Shown here piece after piece: positions 1 to 10,925 of a stretch of DNA of 64,000 bases. Position numbers and translations under genes: made by a program. Source of the stretch: Sinohyriopsis cumingii (Eukaryota; Mollusca; Bivalvia; Unionida; Unionidae). Under the pieces are notes generated by a model, which had not been told where the DNA came from, ran no database searches, and saw only the letters and a program-made list of their open reading frames with translations. The stretch covers positions 125,991,928 through 126,055,927 of the forward strand of contig CM068838.1 of assembly GCA_028554795.2 (NCBI GenBank), read 5' to 3'. Numbering within the stretch: position 1 is the stretch's first letter; each line of letters begins with the position of its first letter.

Positions 1-1077
1 TGAATTGTGTAAATTTCAATAACTTTCTTTGTGCAAGAATTAATTCCGAGCACAATTATTTCCAGTTAAAATAATCTCTTAGAATCCAAATAATTTGAAG
101 ATAAAACCTTGACGTCAAAGTGTTTAAAAACCCAACTCAAATTATTTATCAAAACATGACTATTAAATCTGGCTACGTCGCAACACAGACGCCTGGATAA
201 GGGTCAACCCTCCGGTAAAACCATAATTTCAAAATAATTGCTACATGTTTAAAGTCACGTTACAGCCTCGATTTCACTCTATAAATCCCACACTAAAAAT
301 GAAGAAAAAAGTGATTTTTTTATATAAAACTTCCAATCATGAAATAAGGACAGGAACTGGATCAGCTTTTAGATACAAAGTTCTAATATTAGGTTTTCAA
401 AAAAACTGAACTGCATTTCAGGAAAATATCAAATCCAGTAAATACAATTACATTACAATATTATGTAATGGAATAATAAAAATATACAAAATTTAAAATT
501 AACAAAAAAATAATCAAATCATATCAAATATAAATTAAATCAAATATATATTTTTATATACCGCATGATTGTTCAAAAGAACGGCGTTATTATATACATT
601 CTCTTGCCTCAATGTCTTTGTGGCCTTGTCGCCTCTGTGCCATTTCAGTCTGTCCGCCTCAATGCCTTCGCTGATCATTCACTCAGTTCGGCATAAGAAT
701 GATATACATCTCTCCCCGAATGCTTATTGTTATTTGAACGTTTTAGGATTATCTACTATCTACCCATTTACGCGAGCTTCTCAGAGACTGCTGGGAGAAA
801 ATGTGCACGATGGCCTTGTCTCTATCCCTCTCACCCCCTTCCACCCCCTTCTTAGGTGATCAGGGGTCACATTTTCAAAATATAACATATACATGATATT
901 TTATTTTGTGAATTTACTCGTAAGGGGAAGACACATCATTGCTGAAATGGATTTGATTTGTGACCACTGGGTCATTGTTCTACGACTCCTGGGTTATGGC
1001 AAATATTGGGTTTGGGTTGTCAGGGTATATATGTACTTCAAATTATGACCCCTGGGTCCCAGCGCGATGGATGGAAG

Positions 1078-1079
<2 letters not shown>
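1..1079. other. AT-rich non-coding flank
   Basis: No exon, SINE or transposon protein is recognisable here. The only texture is at 960-1065, where three near-palindromic 12-mers of the type GACCNCTGGGTC occur within 100 bp just left of the (TA)n tract. If the calcium-binding gene further right starts outside the window, this is intron sequence. Confidence 0.5.

Positions 1080-1116
<37 letters not shown>
1080..1116. repeat. (TA)n microsatellite, left flank of the LTR element
   Basis: A pure TA run that touches the outer end of the left LTR directly. The right LTR is also followed at once by TA repeats, so both are probably halves of one original microsatellite that served as the insertion target. 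Confidence 0.9.
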
Positions 1117-1119
<3 letters not shown>

Positions 1120-2771
1120 GTTCTGTCGTATTGGGGTGGGGTTCTCCCAATATAATTTAATTAAATTAAATTGAAAGTTCCACCCTGGCTTGTTAGGTTA
1201 GAAAGTTAAATTAGTGATGATGTAGATTTACAGCTCTGAGCCCCCAGTCAGCAATGCCGACGGTTAAATTATAGAGAACACGAAGATGAAATTCAATCAA
1301 TAACAATTTAATAAATGTGATAATTTAAAACGATAACTTCCAATCACTCGTCTTTCCCTCGACCAAGTGACAGCCTAATTCATCCCGTGATTTACAGTGT
1401 GAGTTCGATTTTCCCCTGTCCTTGCATCTACTCATCTATTTCTTCCCGCTGATTCCTTCCTTCCTTTCCGTTCCTCTAACTCCTTCTTTGTCTCTGTTTC
1501 CTCTCTACTATCTCCTCCAGCTTCGCTCCAGACTTCAACTTCTCCTTTCCCTCTCTATTATCTCCTCCTCCAATTCCGCTCCTAGACTTCAACTTCTCCC
1601 TCTTCTTCCCTCCTTTCCTCCGTCTCTCTATCCGAGACAACGGGACCAAACTTTAATTGGTCTGTCCCTCAAAGCTTCCTGTGAAAAACCACAAGGCGTT
1701 AACAAATGTTTAATCGAACCTCACCTCACACTATATCGACAATTAACCATCAGATAGCTGTCACTGTTTCGGCCACGCATGCATACACATCGAAATTCCC
1801 ACACACTTCTTGCTGGGTAAACAATGTCGTAATAACACAGTATCAGCGAATTGTTATACAGACATCAATACATTGCGTCACGTCAGTATATACACATATA
1901 TATTTAATCTCATCGTACTACAATCTGACAAAATCAGACGCATGTCTGTACATTACAAATATTCAACAATGGCAAAATCTATAATCATATGAACATATGT
2001 GTTAGTCTACTATAAAATACCCACATAGTAAATTACAATATTAACTCTTACGACGGCTGGCAAGCTATATAATTCTTTACAAATATCAACTCATTTCTTC
2101 AAAATATGCAAACATATTAACAAACAAACAACTCATTCCTTCAAAATATGCAAACATATTAACAAAACAAAGTAATTCTTCGTACTACGATTCTAGTACT
2201 AATAAAGTATACATACGACCTACAATTAAAATGCAGTCGCATTCCACAAAGACCGAACGAATATCTACTGACCTTTTGAAGCTTTCTGTACTTAGACCTT
2301 CCCTCTCTAAGATTTTCCCGCCAATAAGGAATGGCTATTCGGAGTTACGCTAACCTCTTCTCTGGGTAATTTCTCTCAGCGAACTTACTTTTGCCGGAAA
2401 ACGCAGGGATATCATTCTACCCAAATCAAGGTCTCCCCCCCCCATCTCGATTCTGATTGGGTGGCGCTGTGCCCCTGTCCAATCGTCTTAGCGGCCAGTT
2501 CAACCTGTCTGTCTGTTTGCAGGGGAAAGAAGTTAGGACACTCCCACTTCTTCAGGCAATTTCTTTTGATCTTGGAAACATTTCGACACCTAGGTGATAA
2601 TTGGCTGTGTGCAACTCCAATGTCCGGTCCTTCGATTCTAGCCACAACAATCTTACGTAACGGATTAGTGCTAGCCTTCGGCAGTGTTCGACATCAAACA
2701 ATGACCCGTCAGAATTACCTTGATTATACATGTTTCTAACTGGGCTACTCTGGGTCGGGGTAAACATGACA
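1116..2771 (-). repeat. 3' LTR of the Gypsy-class element
   Basis: This copy matches 5663-7318 almost base for base. On the minus strand it starts TGTCATG and ends near CGCCA. It carries a strongly pyrimidine-rich stretch (plus strand, about 1430-1640) and an internal tandem duplication of about 49 bp near 2090-2165; both are shared with the other LTR. Small reading frames inside it occur in both LTRs and look like chance. Confidence 0.93.
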
Positions 2772-2780
2772 CCCCTCCAC
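2772..2780 (-). other. Polypurine tract of the LTR element
   Basis: On the minus strand GTGGAGGGG stands directly before the TGTCATG start of the 3' LTR. This is where LTR elements prime second-strand DNA synthesis. Confidence 0.75.
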
Positions 2781-2892
2781 GCTTGAGAATAAAATCGGGA
2801 TTTTATTCCCTCAAAATTACTTCAAATGCAATGGCATTAATACACGAAATAAAGAACAAAATTATCGCGACACTACACACTGAGTGCGAACA

Positions 2893-2895
<3 letters not shown>

Positions 2896-2986
<91 letters not shown>
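2896..2986. repeat. (TA)n microsatellite inside the LTR element
   Basis: About 91 bp of pure TA between the RNase H piece and the polypurine tract of the Gypsy-class element. It belongs to the element's interior, not to the insertion target. Confidence 0.9.
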
Positions 2987-2987
<1 letters not shown>

Positions 2988-2999
2988 CGATATACCATT

Positions 3000-3320
3000 C
3001 CAGCGCTCCTGCTCATGAAATCGGCGCCTACGTTCTCAGTTCCTTTCACGTATCTGATCTGCATCTGGTATTGTTGTAAGAACAGCGACCATCGCATCAA
3101 TCGTCCATTCGACAATTTCGCCTGCGCGAGATACGCGAGTGGTTGGTGGTCGGTCTCCAAGATGAACTTCCGCCCGTATAAGTACCGCTCGAACCGTGAT
3201 ATACCGAACACAATTCCCAGGCATTCTCTCTCCGATACGGAGTAGTTCTTCTCGGCAGCTGACAACTTCCGACTGCCGTACGCGACGTATAACGATTCCC
3301 GTGCGACGATTCGGGTTTTA
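3000..3320 (-). pseudogene. RNase H piece of the LTR element
   Basis: The minus-strand translation shows the Gypsy RNase H pattern: YGSRKLSAAEKNYSVSERE, then ETDHQPLAYL, then a tail ending [14 protein letters not shown]. RNase H removes the RNA template during reverse transcription. It lies nearest the 3' LTR, after the integrase segment, whereas in most Gypsy elements integrase comes last. It is a fossil part of a broken element. Confidence 0.85.
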
Positions 3321-3369
3321 TCGGTCCGATTAAATCCATCCCGACGCATCGAAATGGTTCATCGATAAC

Positions 3370-5325
3370 GGGTTTACTCCCCAAGGGGACGGGTCGATGA
3401 GCCGTTTCCGGTGCCATTCTCTGGCACTTGTCACAGGAGAGACAGAACCGCTTAACGTCTCCCTGGACCCCTGGCCAGTGGAATTCTCTGACAAGACGGT
3501 CAAGCGTCTTGGCAATTCCCATGTGTCCACTCATGAGACTTTCGTGCGCGAGTTTTAACACTTCGTCTCGCTTCTCTTTCGGCACGACGACTTGCTTAAA
3601 GTGTTTGCGGCCTTTCCTGGCGTGGCGATACAAGATCCCCTTCTTGTATGCGAACTTCACCCCGCCATTCGGAGTTTCTCTCTCCGTTCCTGCTGCAGCG
3701 TATTTGTGCAACTGCGCCAGAGTTGCGTCTTCCTGTTGCAGCTTCCTCAGCTCGGCCGGAAGAACGTTACTCACCGGTGTCGATGTAACTTTCATCGGCT
3801 TCGCTTTCGTCTGTCGACTCTTGGACCTGGTTTCCACAGCACTCACCGGCATCGGTGTGCAGGTTTCGGGGTTCGGTTGTGGCAACACATAACGACATCC
3901 CAGTATGACGTCATGCGACAAACCATCCAAGCATGCAGCTTCAATTTTCCCCTTCACGTACGGTGAATCGAGGTCAATGACAGCCACTGGTAATGAGTCA
4001 CGCGCGCTGTTCGCGTACTGAACTTCGATTACCTCCCCTGTGTAATCCTCGGGCTTAACGTACTTCTTGTCGACAAGGGCTGGGACGCTACACCCAGTGT
4101 CATACAAGATGGTGGCACCTTCTCCGTTGACAGTAGCAGACGCGAGGTTGGCTGGGTTACAACTTGCCTCCGGCTCGCGCTCCTTCCTAGCGACGGCATT
4201 CACCTGGGTCTGCCTGCCCTTGGGACAGTCCCTGGCAATATGCCCCGGGCGCTTGCAGTTGTAACACGTCGGCGGCCCTCGCCGACCTGCAAGTCCCGCT
4301 TTCGTGGGTGAGGCCTGTCCAGGTCTATGGTTGGCATCCCTACCTGTAGATCCCCCTCCGACCCTCCCGTCGCCCTGACGGTTACGGACAGCCGGCTCTA
4401 CCTCAACCACACGGCGCGACTCAGTGGGTCGGGGTCTGTCCGCACCCCCGGAACCTCCACTTTTCGAGTGTGCCTGCTCGTATCGCTCCGCCATGCTAGC
4501 GATCTCTTCGAGCGTCCGGTGCTCTCTCTCTGCTAGAAAGACTGTCAACTCGCGACGGTAAGTACTCAGGACATGTTCCTTGAGTATAACCTCGCGTAGC
4601 CCGTCGTACGATCGTTCGACTTCGGCCATCTTCATCCACTTCTCAAATAACCCTCGAACACGGGTGTGGAATTGAGAGTGGGTCTCCGTTGCCTTTTTCG
4701 CCGAGTCCCGAAAAAGTTTGCGATATGTTTCTGCGGTCAGCCGATAATGGCAGAGAAGGGCCTTTTTGAGCGCATTATAGTCGTCAGCATCGTCTGCAGC
4801 TAAGCCGTGGTAGACTTCACGAGCTGCACCTTGCAAAAAAGCTGAGACATTAATCGCCCAATGTTGTTCAGGAATTTTATGAGCGTGAGCGAGTTTCTCA
4901 AACTGAACAAGAAAATCGTCGATAGATTCCTCCTTCTCGCTGAACCGCGGCATACTTATCTGGACCATTCGGTGGTCAATGAAAGGTCGTCCAGTCCCTC
5001 CAGAACTTGTGCTAGCGTCGTCCCGATCTATGTCCCTAGCCGCTAGCCTGACCTTTTCCATTTCGAGAGTGTGAGCCAGTCTGGCCAGCTCTAGCTCTCT
5101 GTCCGCTGCTATCTTAGCCAGCTCTTGCTCTCGGTCCGCTGCTATCTTGGCCAGCTCTTGCTCTCGGTCCGCTGCTATTTTGGCCAGCGCCTTCTCCGCT
5201 GCTTTTTCTGCCTTCCATTCCTTGATTCTTTCTTCAATAAATGCTGCCAGGCGATCTCCCTCGTAGCCGAGATCTTCCGAACCCGTGGCACAGTACTCCT
5301 TTATCATTTGCCTTTCTGTAGCCAT
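3370..5325 (-). pseudogene. gag, protease and integrase-start segment of the LTR element
   Basis: The minus-strand frame starts with an ATG at 5325. Residues 1-100 are charged and helical, with three copies of the 11-residue unit AKIAADREQEL, likely a coiled coil. Residues about 120-290 match a Gypsy gag capsid-like region. A CCHC zinc knuckle (CYNCKRPGHIARDC) lies at residues 354-367. A protease-like segment has DTG at 409-411 and a later ILG. Residues about 585-640 carry the integrase HHCC zinc-binding pattern (H594, H601, C631, C634), followed by the start of the integrase core. Protease leads into integrase without a polymerase between. It is a fossil, and the element as a whole is broken. 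Confidence 0.88.
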
Positions 5326-5638
5326 ATTGTTATACTAATAGGAAGTGATACCTTGTCTCGACCTTACTAACAGTGGACAGATATTACAAGTTCCCAGCCA
5401 AATACTTACCTGTCGACAACAACTAATTTCGTTCAGGTAAGATATTTGCTCGATATTTGCTTCACAATTACTGCAAGTAATTAAAGATCTACCAAACATG
5501 CAAATATCAAATGTAACAAACACAAGATGAGAAAATCATAAAAATTCAAAATACATAGGATGGAAAATATCTCACACTGTTCACTAATACTTCCTAACAA
5601 ATAAACTTTTAGATCGTAAAATAATATTTATGTCTAAT

Positions 5639-5661
5639 TCAAATCCCGGACGAAGCGCCCA
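5639..5661 (-). other. Primer-binding site of the LTR element
   Basis: On the minus strand, just inside the 5' LTR, lies TGGGCGCTTCGTCCGGGATT, continuing TTGAA. It begins TGG (complement of the tRNA CCA end) and runs into a complement of a tRNA T-arm. I cannot assign the tRNA species. Confidence 0.7.
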
Positions 5662-5662
5662 C

Positions 5663-7315
5663 TGTGGCGTTCTGTCGTATTGGGGTGGGGTTCTCCCAAT
5701 ATAATTTAATTAAATTAAATTGAAAGTTCCACCCTGGCTTGTTAGGTTAGAAAGTTAAATTAGTGATGATGTAGATTTACAGCTCTGAGCCCCCAGTCAG
5801 CAATGCCGACGGTTAAATTATAGAGAACACGAAGATGAAATTCAATCAATAACAATTTAATAAATGTGATAATTTAAAACGATAACTTCCAATCACTCGT
5901 CTTTCCCTCGACCAAGTGACAGCCTAATTCATCCCGTGATTTACAGTGTGAGTTCGATTTTCCCCTGTCCTTGCATCTACTCATCTATTTCTTCCCGCTG
6001 ATTCCTTCCTTCCTTTCCGTTCCTCTAACTCCTTCTTTGTCTCTGTTTCCTCTCTACTATCTCCTCCAGCTTCGCTCCAGACTTCAACTTCTCCTTTCCC
6101 TCTCTATTATCTCCTCCTCCAATTCCGCTCCTAGACTTCAACTTCTCCCTCTTCTTCCCTCCTTTCCTCCGTCTCTCTATCCGAGACAACGGGACCAAAC
6201 TTTAATTGGTCTGTCCCTCAAAGCTTCCTGTGAAAAACCACAAGGCGTTAACAAATGTTTAATCGAACCTCACCTCACACTATATCGACAATTAACCATC
6301 AGATAGCTGTCACTGTTTCGGCCACGCATGCATACACATCGAAATTCCCACACACTTCTTGCTGGGTAAACAATGTCGTAATAACACAGTATCAGCGAAT
6401 TGTTATACAGACATCAATACATTGCGTCACGTCAGTATATACACATATATATTTAATCTCATCGTACTACAATCTGACAAAATCAGACGCATGTCTGTAC
6501 ATTACAAATATTCAACAATGGCAAAATCTATAATCATATGAACATATGTGTTAGTCTACTATAAAATACCCACATAGTAAATTACAATACTAACTCTTAC
6601 GACGGCTGGCAAGCTATATAATTCTTTACAAATATCAACTCATTTCTTCAAAATATGCAAACATATTAACAAACAAACAACTCATTCCTTCAAAATATGC
6701 AAACATATTAACAAAACAAAGTAATTCTTCGTACTACGATTCTAGTACTAATAAAGTATACATACGACCTACAATTAAAATGCAGTCGCATTCCACAAAG
6801 ACCGAACGAATATCTACTGACCTTTTGAAGCTTTCTGTACTTAGACCTTCCCGCTCTAAGATTTTCCCGCCAATAAGGAATGGCTATTCGGAGTTACGCT
6901 AACCTCTTCTCTGGGTAATTTCTCTCAGGGAACTTACTTTTGCCGGAAAACGCAGGGATATCATTCTACCCAAATCAAGGTCTCCCCCCCCATCTCGATT
7001 CTGATTGGGTGGCGCTGTGCCCCTGTCCAATCGTCTTAGCGGCCAGTTCAACCTGTCTGTCTGTTTGCAGGGGAAAGAAGTTAGGACACTCCCACTTCTT
7101 CAGGCAATTTCTTTTGTTCTTGGAAACATTTCGACACCTAGGTGATAATTGGCTGTGTGCAACTCCAATGTCCGGTCCTTCGATTCTAGCCACAACAATC
7201 TTACGTAACGGATTAGTGCTAGCCTTCGGCAATGTTCGACATCAAACAATGACCCGTCAGAATTACCTTGATTATACATGTTTCAAACTGGGCTACTCTG
7301 GGTCGGGGTAAACAT

Positions 7316-7318
<3 letters not shown>
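5663..7318 (-). repeat. 5' LTR of the Gypsy-class element
   Basis: The partner of 1116-2771, also about 1,656 bp. It holds the same pyrimidine-rich stretch and 49-bp internal duplication, and differs from its partner at about eight places, including the length of one C run. The outer end abuts TA repeats at 7319. Confidence 0.93.

Positions 7319-7408
<90 letters not shown>
7319..7408. repeat. Compound (TA)n(CA)n(TA)n microsatellite
   Basis: TA repeats to about 7364, CA repeats to about 7395, then TA again. It is the right-hand remnant of the microsatellite into which the LTR element inserted. Confidence 0.92.
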
Positions 7409-8388
7409 ATGCCGATTTGTGATGGCGAGTCATAAAAGGTGCTTTTAGTTTGTTTTCAAAATTGTCGGAGCGTCTATTGACTCTCTGCCATGTACATCTG
7501 TTTGGGCTACTATTAAAATGACATATTAACCTCAAATTCATACACGTTTTATGTAGTTGGTTAAGCCATGACCAGGAAGATTTTTGAATGGTCCAAATTA
7601 TCTTGTCAAATTTTGCCTTGTTCACACAGGGCACGCAAAGCGTATAATTCTTTCCTCTCTTATCAGCCAATAAAATCAAGAAGGACAATTTTATATTGGT
7701 CTACCAATTCACTGTTGATGTCTGATTACTTTTCAGAAATGGCGTTGGGATTAGAATTGCCCAAAGCGACCAATTAAGACCTGACTTGTAGCAAAAGTCT
7801 GCATTATTAATGTCTTCATGTGTTTCAGGAGGTATGCCGAGATCAGATCTCTTCGAAAAAACCCATTACGGACTGCTTTGTAGAGTCTTTTGACCATTAA
7901 TCACTTTTGAGCGAAACTTTTTTTCAATTAGGGTTAGCTAGCTTCAGAAGAGGTGACACAATAATAGTACTTTATTAGCTGACTGCATCTCCATGATAGA
8001 ATATTTTTGTTCATTTAGCTGATGCATATGCATGCATTTTTTCATTTGCAAGCCGAAGTAAGAATTTGAATTGCAATTGATTCAGATATTTGGCATATGC
8101 AAAGATATTTTTGATGCATTCGTTAAACTATTTTTTCATTATTCAACTTGCCTTTCTATAGAAACCTACCTTTCATCATTATCGAACATGGGATCTCATT
8201 TTATACTTGACAATTCCACAATTATCGCCATTGAATCGAACACAGTAGCTTCCGTTTGAACATTTTTCGATGATGTTAGCAGAATGTGTATATACAAATA
8301 TAGTTTATTGGATTCCTGTTATAATCCATTTATTTCTTACTTAATAGAAATTCAAACAATTTCAGCAAAGTATGAAAACCACAAAAGT
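7409..8388. other. Intron or intergenic DNA with nothing recognisable
   Basis: I looked here for the missing EF-hand 1 and 2 exons of the gene downstream and found no calcium-loop-like codons. No repeat family was recognised. Confidence 0.4.
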
Positions 8389-8400
8389 TCTCCAGTTTGT

Positions 8401-8721
8401 GACGTGATGTGATATGGCTTTTTAACGTAGCTTTAACACTTTTTCAGTCATATCGCTACAATGTCTGCAGTGTGACAGTTTATAGTGATGTCTAGCACTG
8501 GGGCATCATGCCGCAGACATGTAGCATGATGTCCCACCCAGTCACATTATTCTGACACCAGGCCGACCAGTCCTAACACTAACCTCTTAATGCTGAGCGC
8601 CAAGTGAGGCAGCTGTTAGTACCATTTTTGTACGTCTTTGGTATGACTCGACCGGGGATCGAACCCACTACCTCCCGCATCCGATGCGGACGCCCTAACC
8701 ACTAGGCCACTGGAGCGGTCT
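8401..8721 (-). mobile_element. tRNA-derived SINE, family A, full length
   Basis: On the minus strand the element begins with a tRNA-like head holding an A box (TGGCCTAGTGGTTAGGGCG) and a B box (GGGTTCGATCCC). A body follows with the words CTGGTGTCAGAATAATGTGA and CATCATGCTACATG, then a tail of CATCAC/GTCAC steps. It is flanked by an imperfect 10-12-bp target duplication, TCCAGTTTGT at 8391 and TCCAATTTGT at 8723. Similar copies lie at 18662 and 54911. This body type is, from memory, common in bivalve genomes. Confidence 0.88.
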
Positions 8722-9146
8722 CTCCAATTTGTGTACGTAATTAGATAAAAAAATTGAATGTTTTCATGTATTACCTCAGTTATTTAAATCTAAATTAGCA
8801 AACATTTCTCCCCGTATTAGTTAGATGACTGCCATTCATAACACAGCCAAACATAACACTCCTACATATGGACACGCGTGCTAATCTACACATGTTTATA
8901 CTTCACTTTCATTATCAATATTGATTTTTTTTTGCGTTTATTGATTTGTACTGTTACAGTTTGCTCATTTTACTATATGATACATTAAATGGTTTTCTTA
9001 TTGTATGTTTTTAAGTATACATTGTTAATTTGAAATAACCCCATCGCCCAAAACAAGAATGCACATACATGTTTTCACATGCTATACTGACCATGACACA
9101 AATACATATGAGCCAGGCATCGACTGTTAAAAGTAGTGGATGTGAC

Positions 9147-9148
<2 letters not shown>

Positions 9149-9197
<49 letters not shown>
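9149..9197. repeat. (GA)n microsatellite
   Basis: About 24 GA units. The frames reading ERERER or SLSLSL across it are artefacts. Confidence 0.95.
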
Positions 9198-9200
<3 letters not shown>

Positions 9201-9494
9201 GGGTGGGTTCTTGTGGTACAAATTGATACGCAAAGCGTAGACAATAAGACAAAACATTTTAAGTACATGACGGAAAAAATCCAAAAAATTCTTAATTTTG
9301 TACACATACCAATAACTTTTACAATGAACATTTTGACAGATTGCTAAGATAAACGCATTGTTTTTGAAAAATTAAAATTGACAAAGTTAATTAAAGGAAT
9401 CAAATGGACAGTATGGATCTTTGTATGTGTGTATTACTGGTATGGTGATTTATATGTATTTATGTATTATTATGATAGTATGTTCGTATGATAT

Positions 9495-9545
9495 GACCTC
9501 CACATCCGAGGCGGACGCTCTAACCACTAGGCCACCGGAGCGGTC
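9495..9545 (-). mobile_element. SINE family A, head fragment only
   Basis: About 50 bp match the tRNA-like head of the family A SINE (CCACTAGGCCACCGGAGCGG on the plus strand); the body is absent. It ends only about 57 bp before the exon at 9603, so it forms part of the 3' end of that intron. Confidence 0.8.
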
Positions 9546-9602
9546 TCTTTCGTCAATAGTATCCGCCTTGTGACAATATTTTGACTATGTGTGCTCTTTC
9601 AG

Positions 9603-9659
9603 ATCTGGCGGCAATATGACACCGACCACAGCGGTTATATAGAGGCTGATGAACTTAAA
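9603..9659 (+). CDS. Calbindin-family gene, exon A: EF-hand 3 loop
   Basis: First visible coding exon of a plus-strand gene for a calbindin-32/calretinin/secretagogin-type protein, a cytosolic protein with six EF-hands that buffers or senses calcium, often in neurons and sensory cells. The exon follows CTCTTTCAG and ends before GTAAGT. Its 19 codons begin IWRQY and contain the full loop DTDHSGYIEADE (D1, D3, S5, G6, I8, E12), canonical for calcium binding, then LK. Human calbindin reads YDTDHSGFIETEEL at this place (from memory). Seven exons here give the last 182 residues, covering EF-hands 3-6. Exons for EF-hands 1-2 and the start codon were not found. The family assignment is firm; which of the three vertebrate genes is closest is less so, because they split from one invertebrate ancestor. 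Confidence 0.92.
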
Positions 9660-9821
9660 GTAAGTGTTTAGATAATCTTAAGTCAAGAATCAAACTGTAG
9701 ATTGAGAGAACATAGATGTCAACGGCAATAATTCATGTTTTCTTTTGCTGTCATTTCAGTATAAGCTCTATGTAAGTAACTTACATTTAACAATCCAAAA
9801 ACATTGAGTTAGTTAGGAAAC

Positions 9822-9823
<2 letters not shown>

Positions 9824-9882
<59 letters not shown>
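9824..9882. repeat. (TA)n microsatellite in an intron
   Basis: About 29 TA units between exons A and B of the calbindin-family gene. Confidence 0.95.
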
Positions 9883-9886
<4 letters not shown>

Positions 9887-10137
9887 TTTTCCACTTAGTA
9901 TTTGTGGCTGTACGATATGAAGCGTAACGGGGGTATTATAGTTGAAAGCAAAACCTGAATGCCTTTTGGTAGGCAATCAATTTCTAAGTATGCAGCATTT
10001 CAAGCAAACTCTTTGGTAATAGACGATGAAGCTCTCATTCAGAGTCAACTTAACAGAAAAAATATATGTAGACGTTGTTATTAATTTTGTTGCGCAATTC
10101 TGTGTTCATCCGTTATCTTTGGAATTTTTTATTTTAG

Positions 10138-10221
10138 AATTTTCTACGGGATCTTTTACGGCAGTCCAACCGAGATACTGATGTTACAGACGAACAACTG
10201 ATCACATATGCAGATACAATG
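10138..10221 (+). CDS. Calbindin-family gene, exon B: linker after EF-hand 3
   Basis: The acceptor is TATTTTAG and the donor GTGAGC. The 28 in-frame codons (phase 0 at both ends) begin NFLRDLLRQSNRD and end ITYADTM. This is the exit helix of EF-hand 3 and the entry helix of EF-hand 4; NFLRDL and YxDxM are family-typical (human calbindin has NFLKDLLEKAN, secretagogin NFLRDLF, from memory). It joins exons A and C without changing frame. Confidence 0.92.
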
Positions 10222-10869
10222 GTGAGCAAAGGCATATGATTTCTAATTTTCCGTCACTTTCGAATGATCGCGACATAGGTCTCTTCTTAATTAATACCTG
10301 TTTTATGTAGCTGCGTTTTTAACTCCGTTGTTACCCTATTATATTATACAATTATATACCTCTTTGAAGTGAATGTTAACTTTAATGAACCGGTAAAGTT
10401 CATATTGACAAGACGTGAAGATACATCGTAAAGATATATAGTTCTTACATGTTTCTCGGGAGAGATATTTATTTATCATTGTATGACACGACATCACGTA
10501 TGCTGTTACATTTCATCATATGGCGCTGTCGTGATCTAATCGCCGTGTACTTGACGCTATGACATATGGGGTCCGGCAATTGCTCTTAAACACTAACTTA
10601 CATGTTGTGCATTACATCAAGTAATAATGGAATGATTCACTTTTGTTTTAGTCTGTATATAGTTGTATACACCCGCTAACCCATCATTATTAAGTTCCAC
10701 ATTAACCGATCCGTACAAGATATACGGGTTAATATAACTTATATTCACCTCATTAAAGGCAGGAAAATGAGGTAATAGCATGATATTGCATCTACTCCCT
10801 GTATTATATTTTGATTAATGTTTCGCCATCAGTTAAGTCCTTTTTGTCATTTCTCGTTATCTCTTGCAG

Positions 10870-10925
10870 TTGCAGCTGTTTGACCGAAATAAAGATGGAA
10901 AGCTTCAGCTGAGTGAAATGGCAAA
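10870..10925 (+). CDS. Calbindin-family gene, exon C: EF-hand 4 loop
   Basis: The acceptor is CTCTTGCAG and the donor GTAAGT. It has 18 codons plus 2 nt. LQLF is followed by the loop DRNKDGKLQLSE (D1, N3, D5, G6, L8, E12), which is canonical, then MAK. The split last codon is completed by one base of exon D, giving K. Secretagogin has DRNKDGRLDLND at the same place (from memory). Confidence 0.92.

Larger units (their letters stand above)
1116..7318 (-). mobile_element. Gypsy-class LTR retrotransposon, recent but internally shortened
   Basis: A fossil LTR element read on the minus strand. Seen: two direct repeats of about 1,656 bp at its ends; a primer-binding-like site inside the right LTR; a purine tract inside the left LTR; and between them gag, a protease-like segment, an integrase zinc-binding region and an RNase H piece. 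The reverse transcriptase domain is not visible, so the copy is broken, with roughly one large loss and perhaps a few smaller breaks. The LTRs differ at only about eight positions by eye (about 0.5%), which suggests a young insertion. The part order, with integrase next to protease and RNase H last, fits Gmr1-like Gypsy elements and not the usual Gypsy order. It sits inside a (TA)n tract, so a target duplication cannot be seen. Confidence 0.92.

Noticed and set aside
1422-1992. Frames of 60-111 codons repeated exactly at 5971-6541
   Set aside because: The duplication comes from the two LTRs; the frames have no family motif and lie antisense to the element.
8640-8721. A tRNA gene on the minus strand
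   Set aside because: It is the head of a SINE that recurs at 9495, 18662 and 54911 with the same body or fragment.
9011-9347. ORFs of 76-106 codons around the GA repeat
   Set aside because: They depend on the (GA)n tract (ERERER or SLSLSL); no motif outside it.
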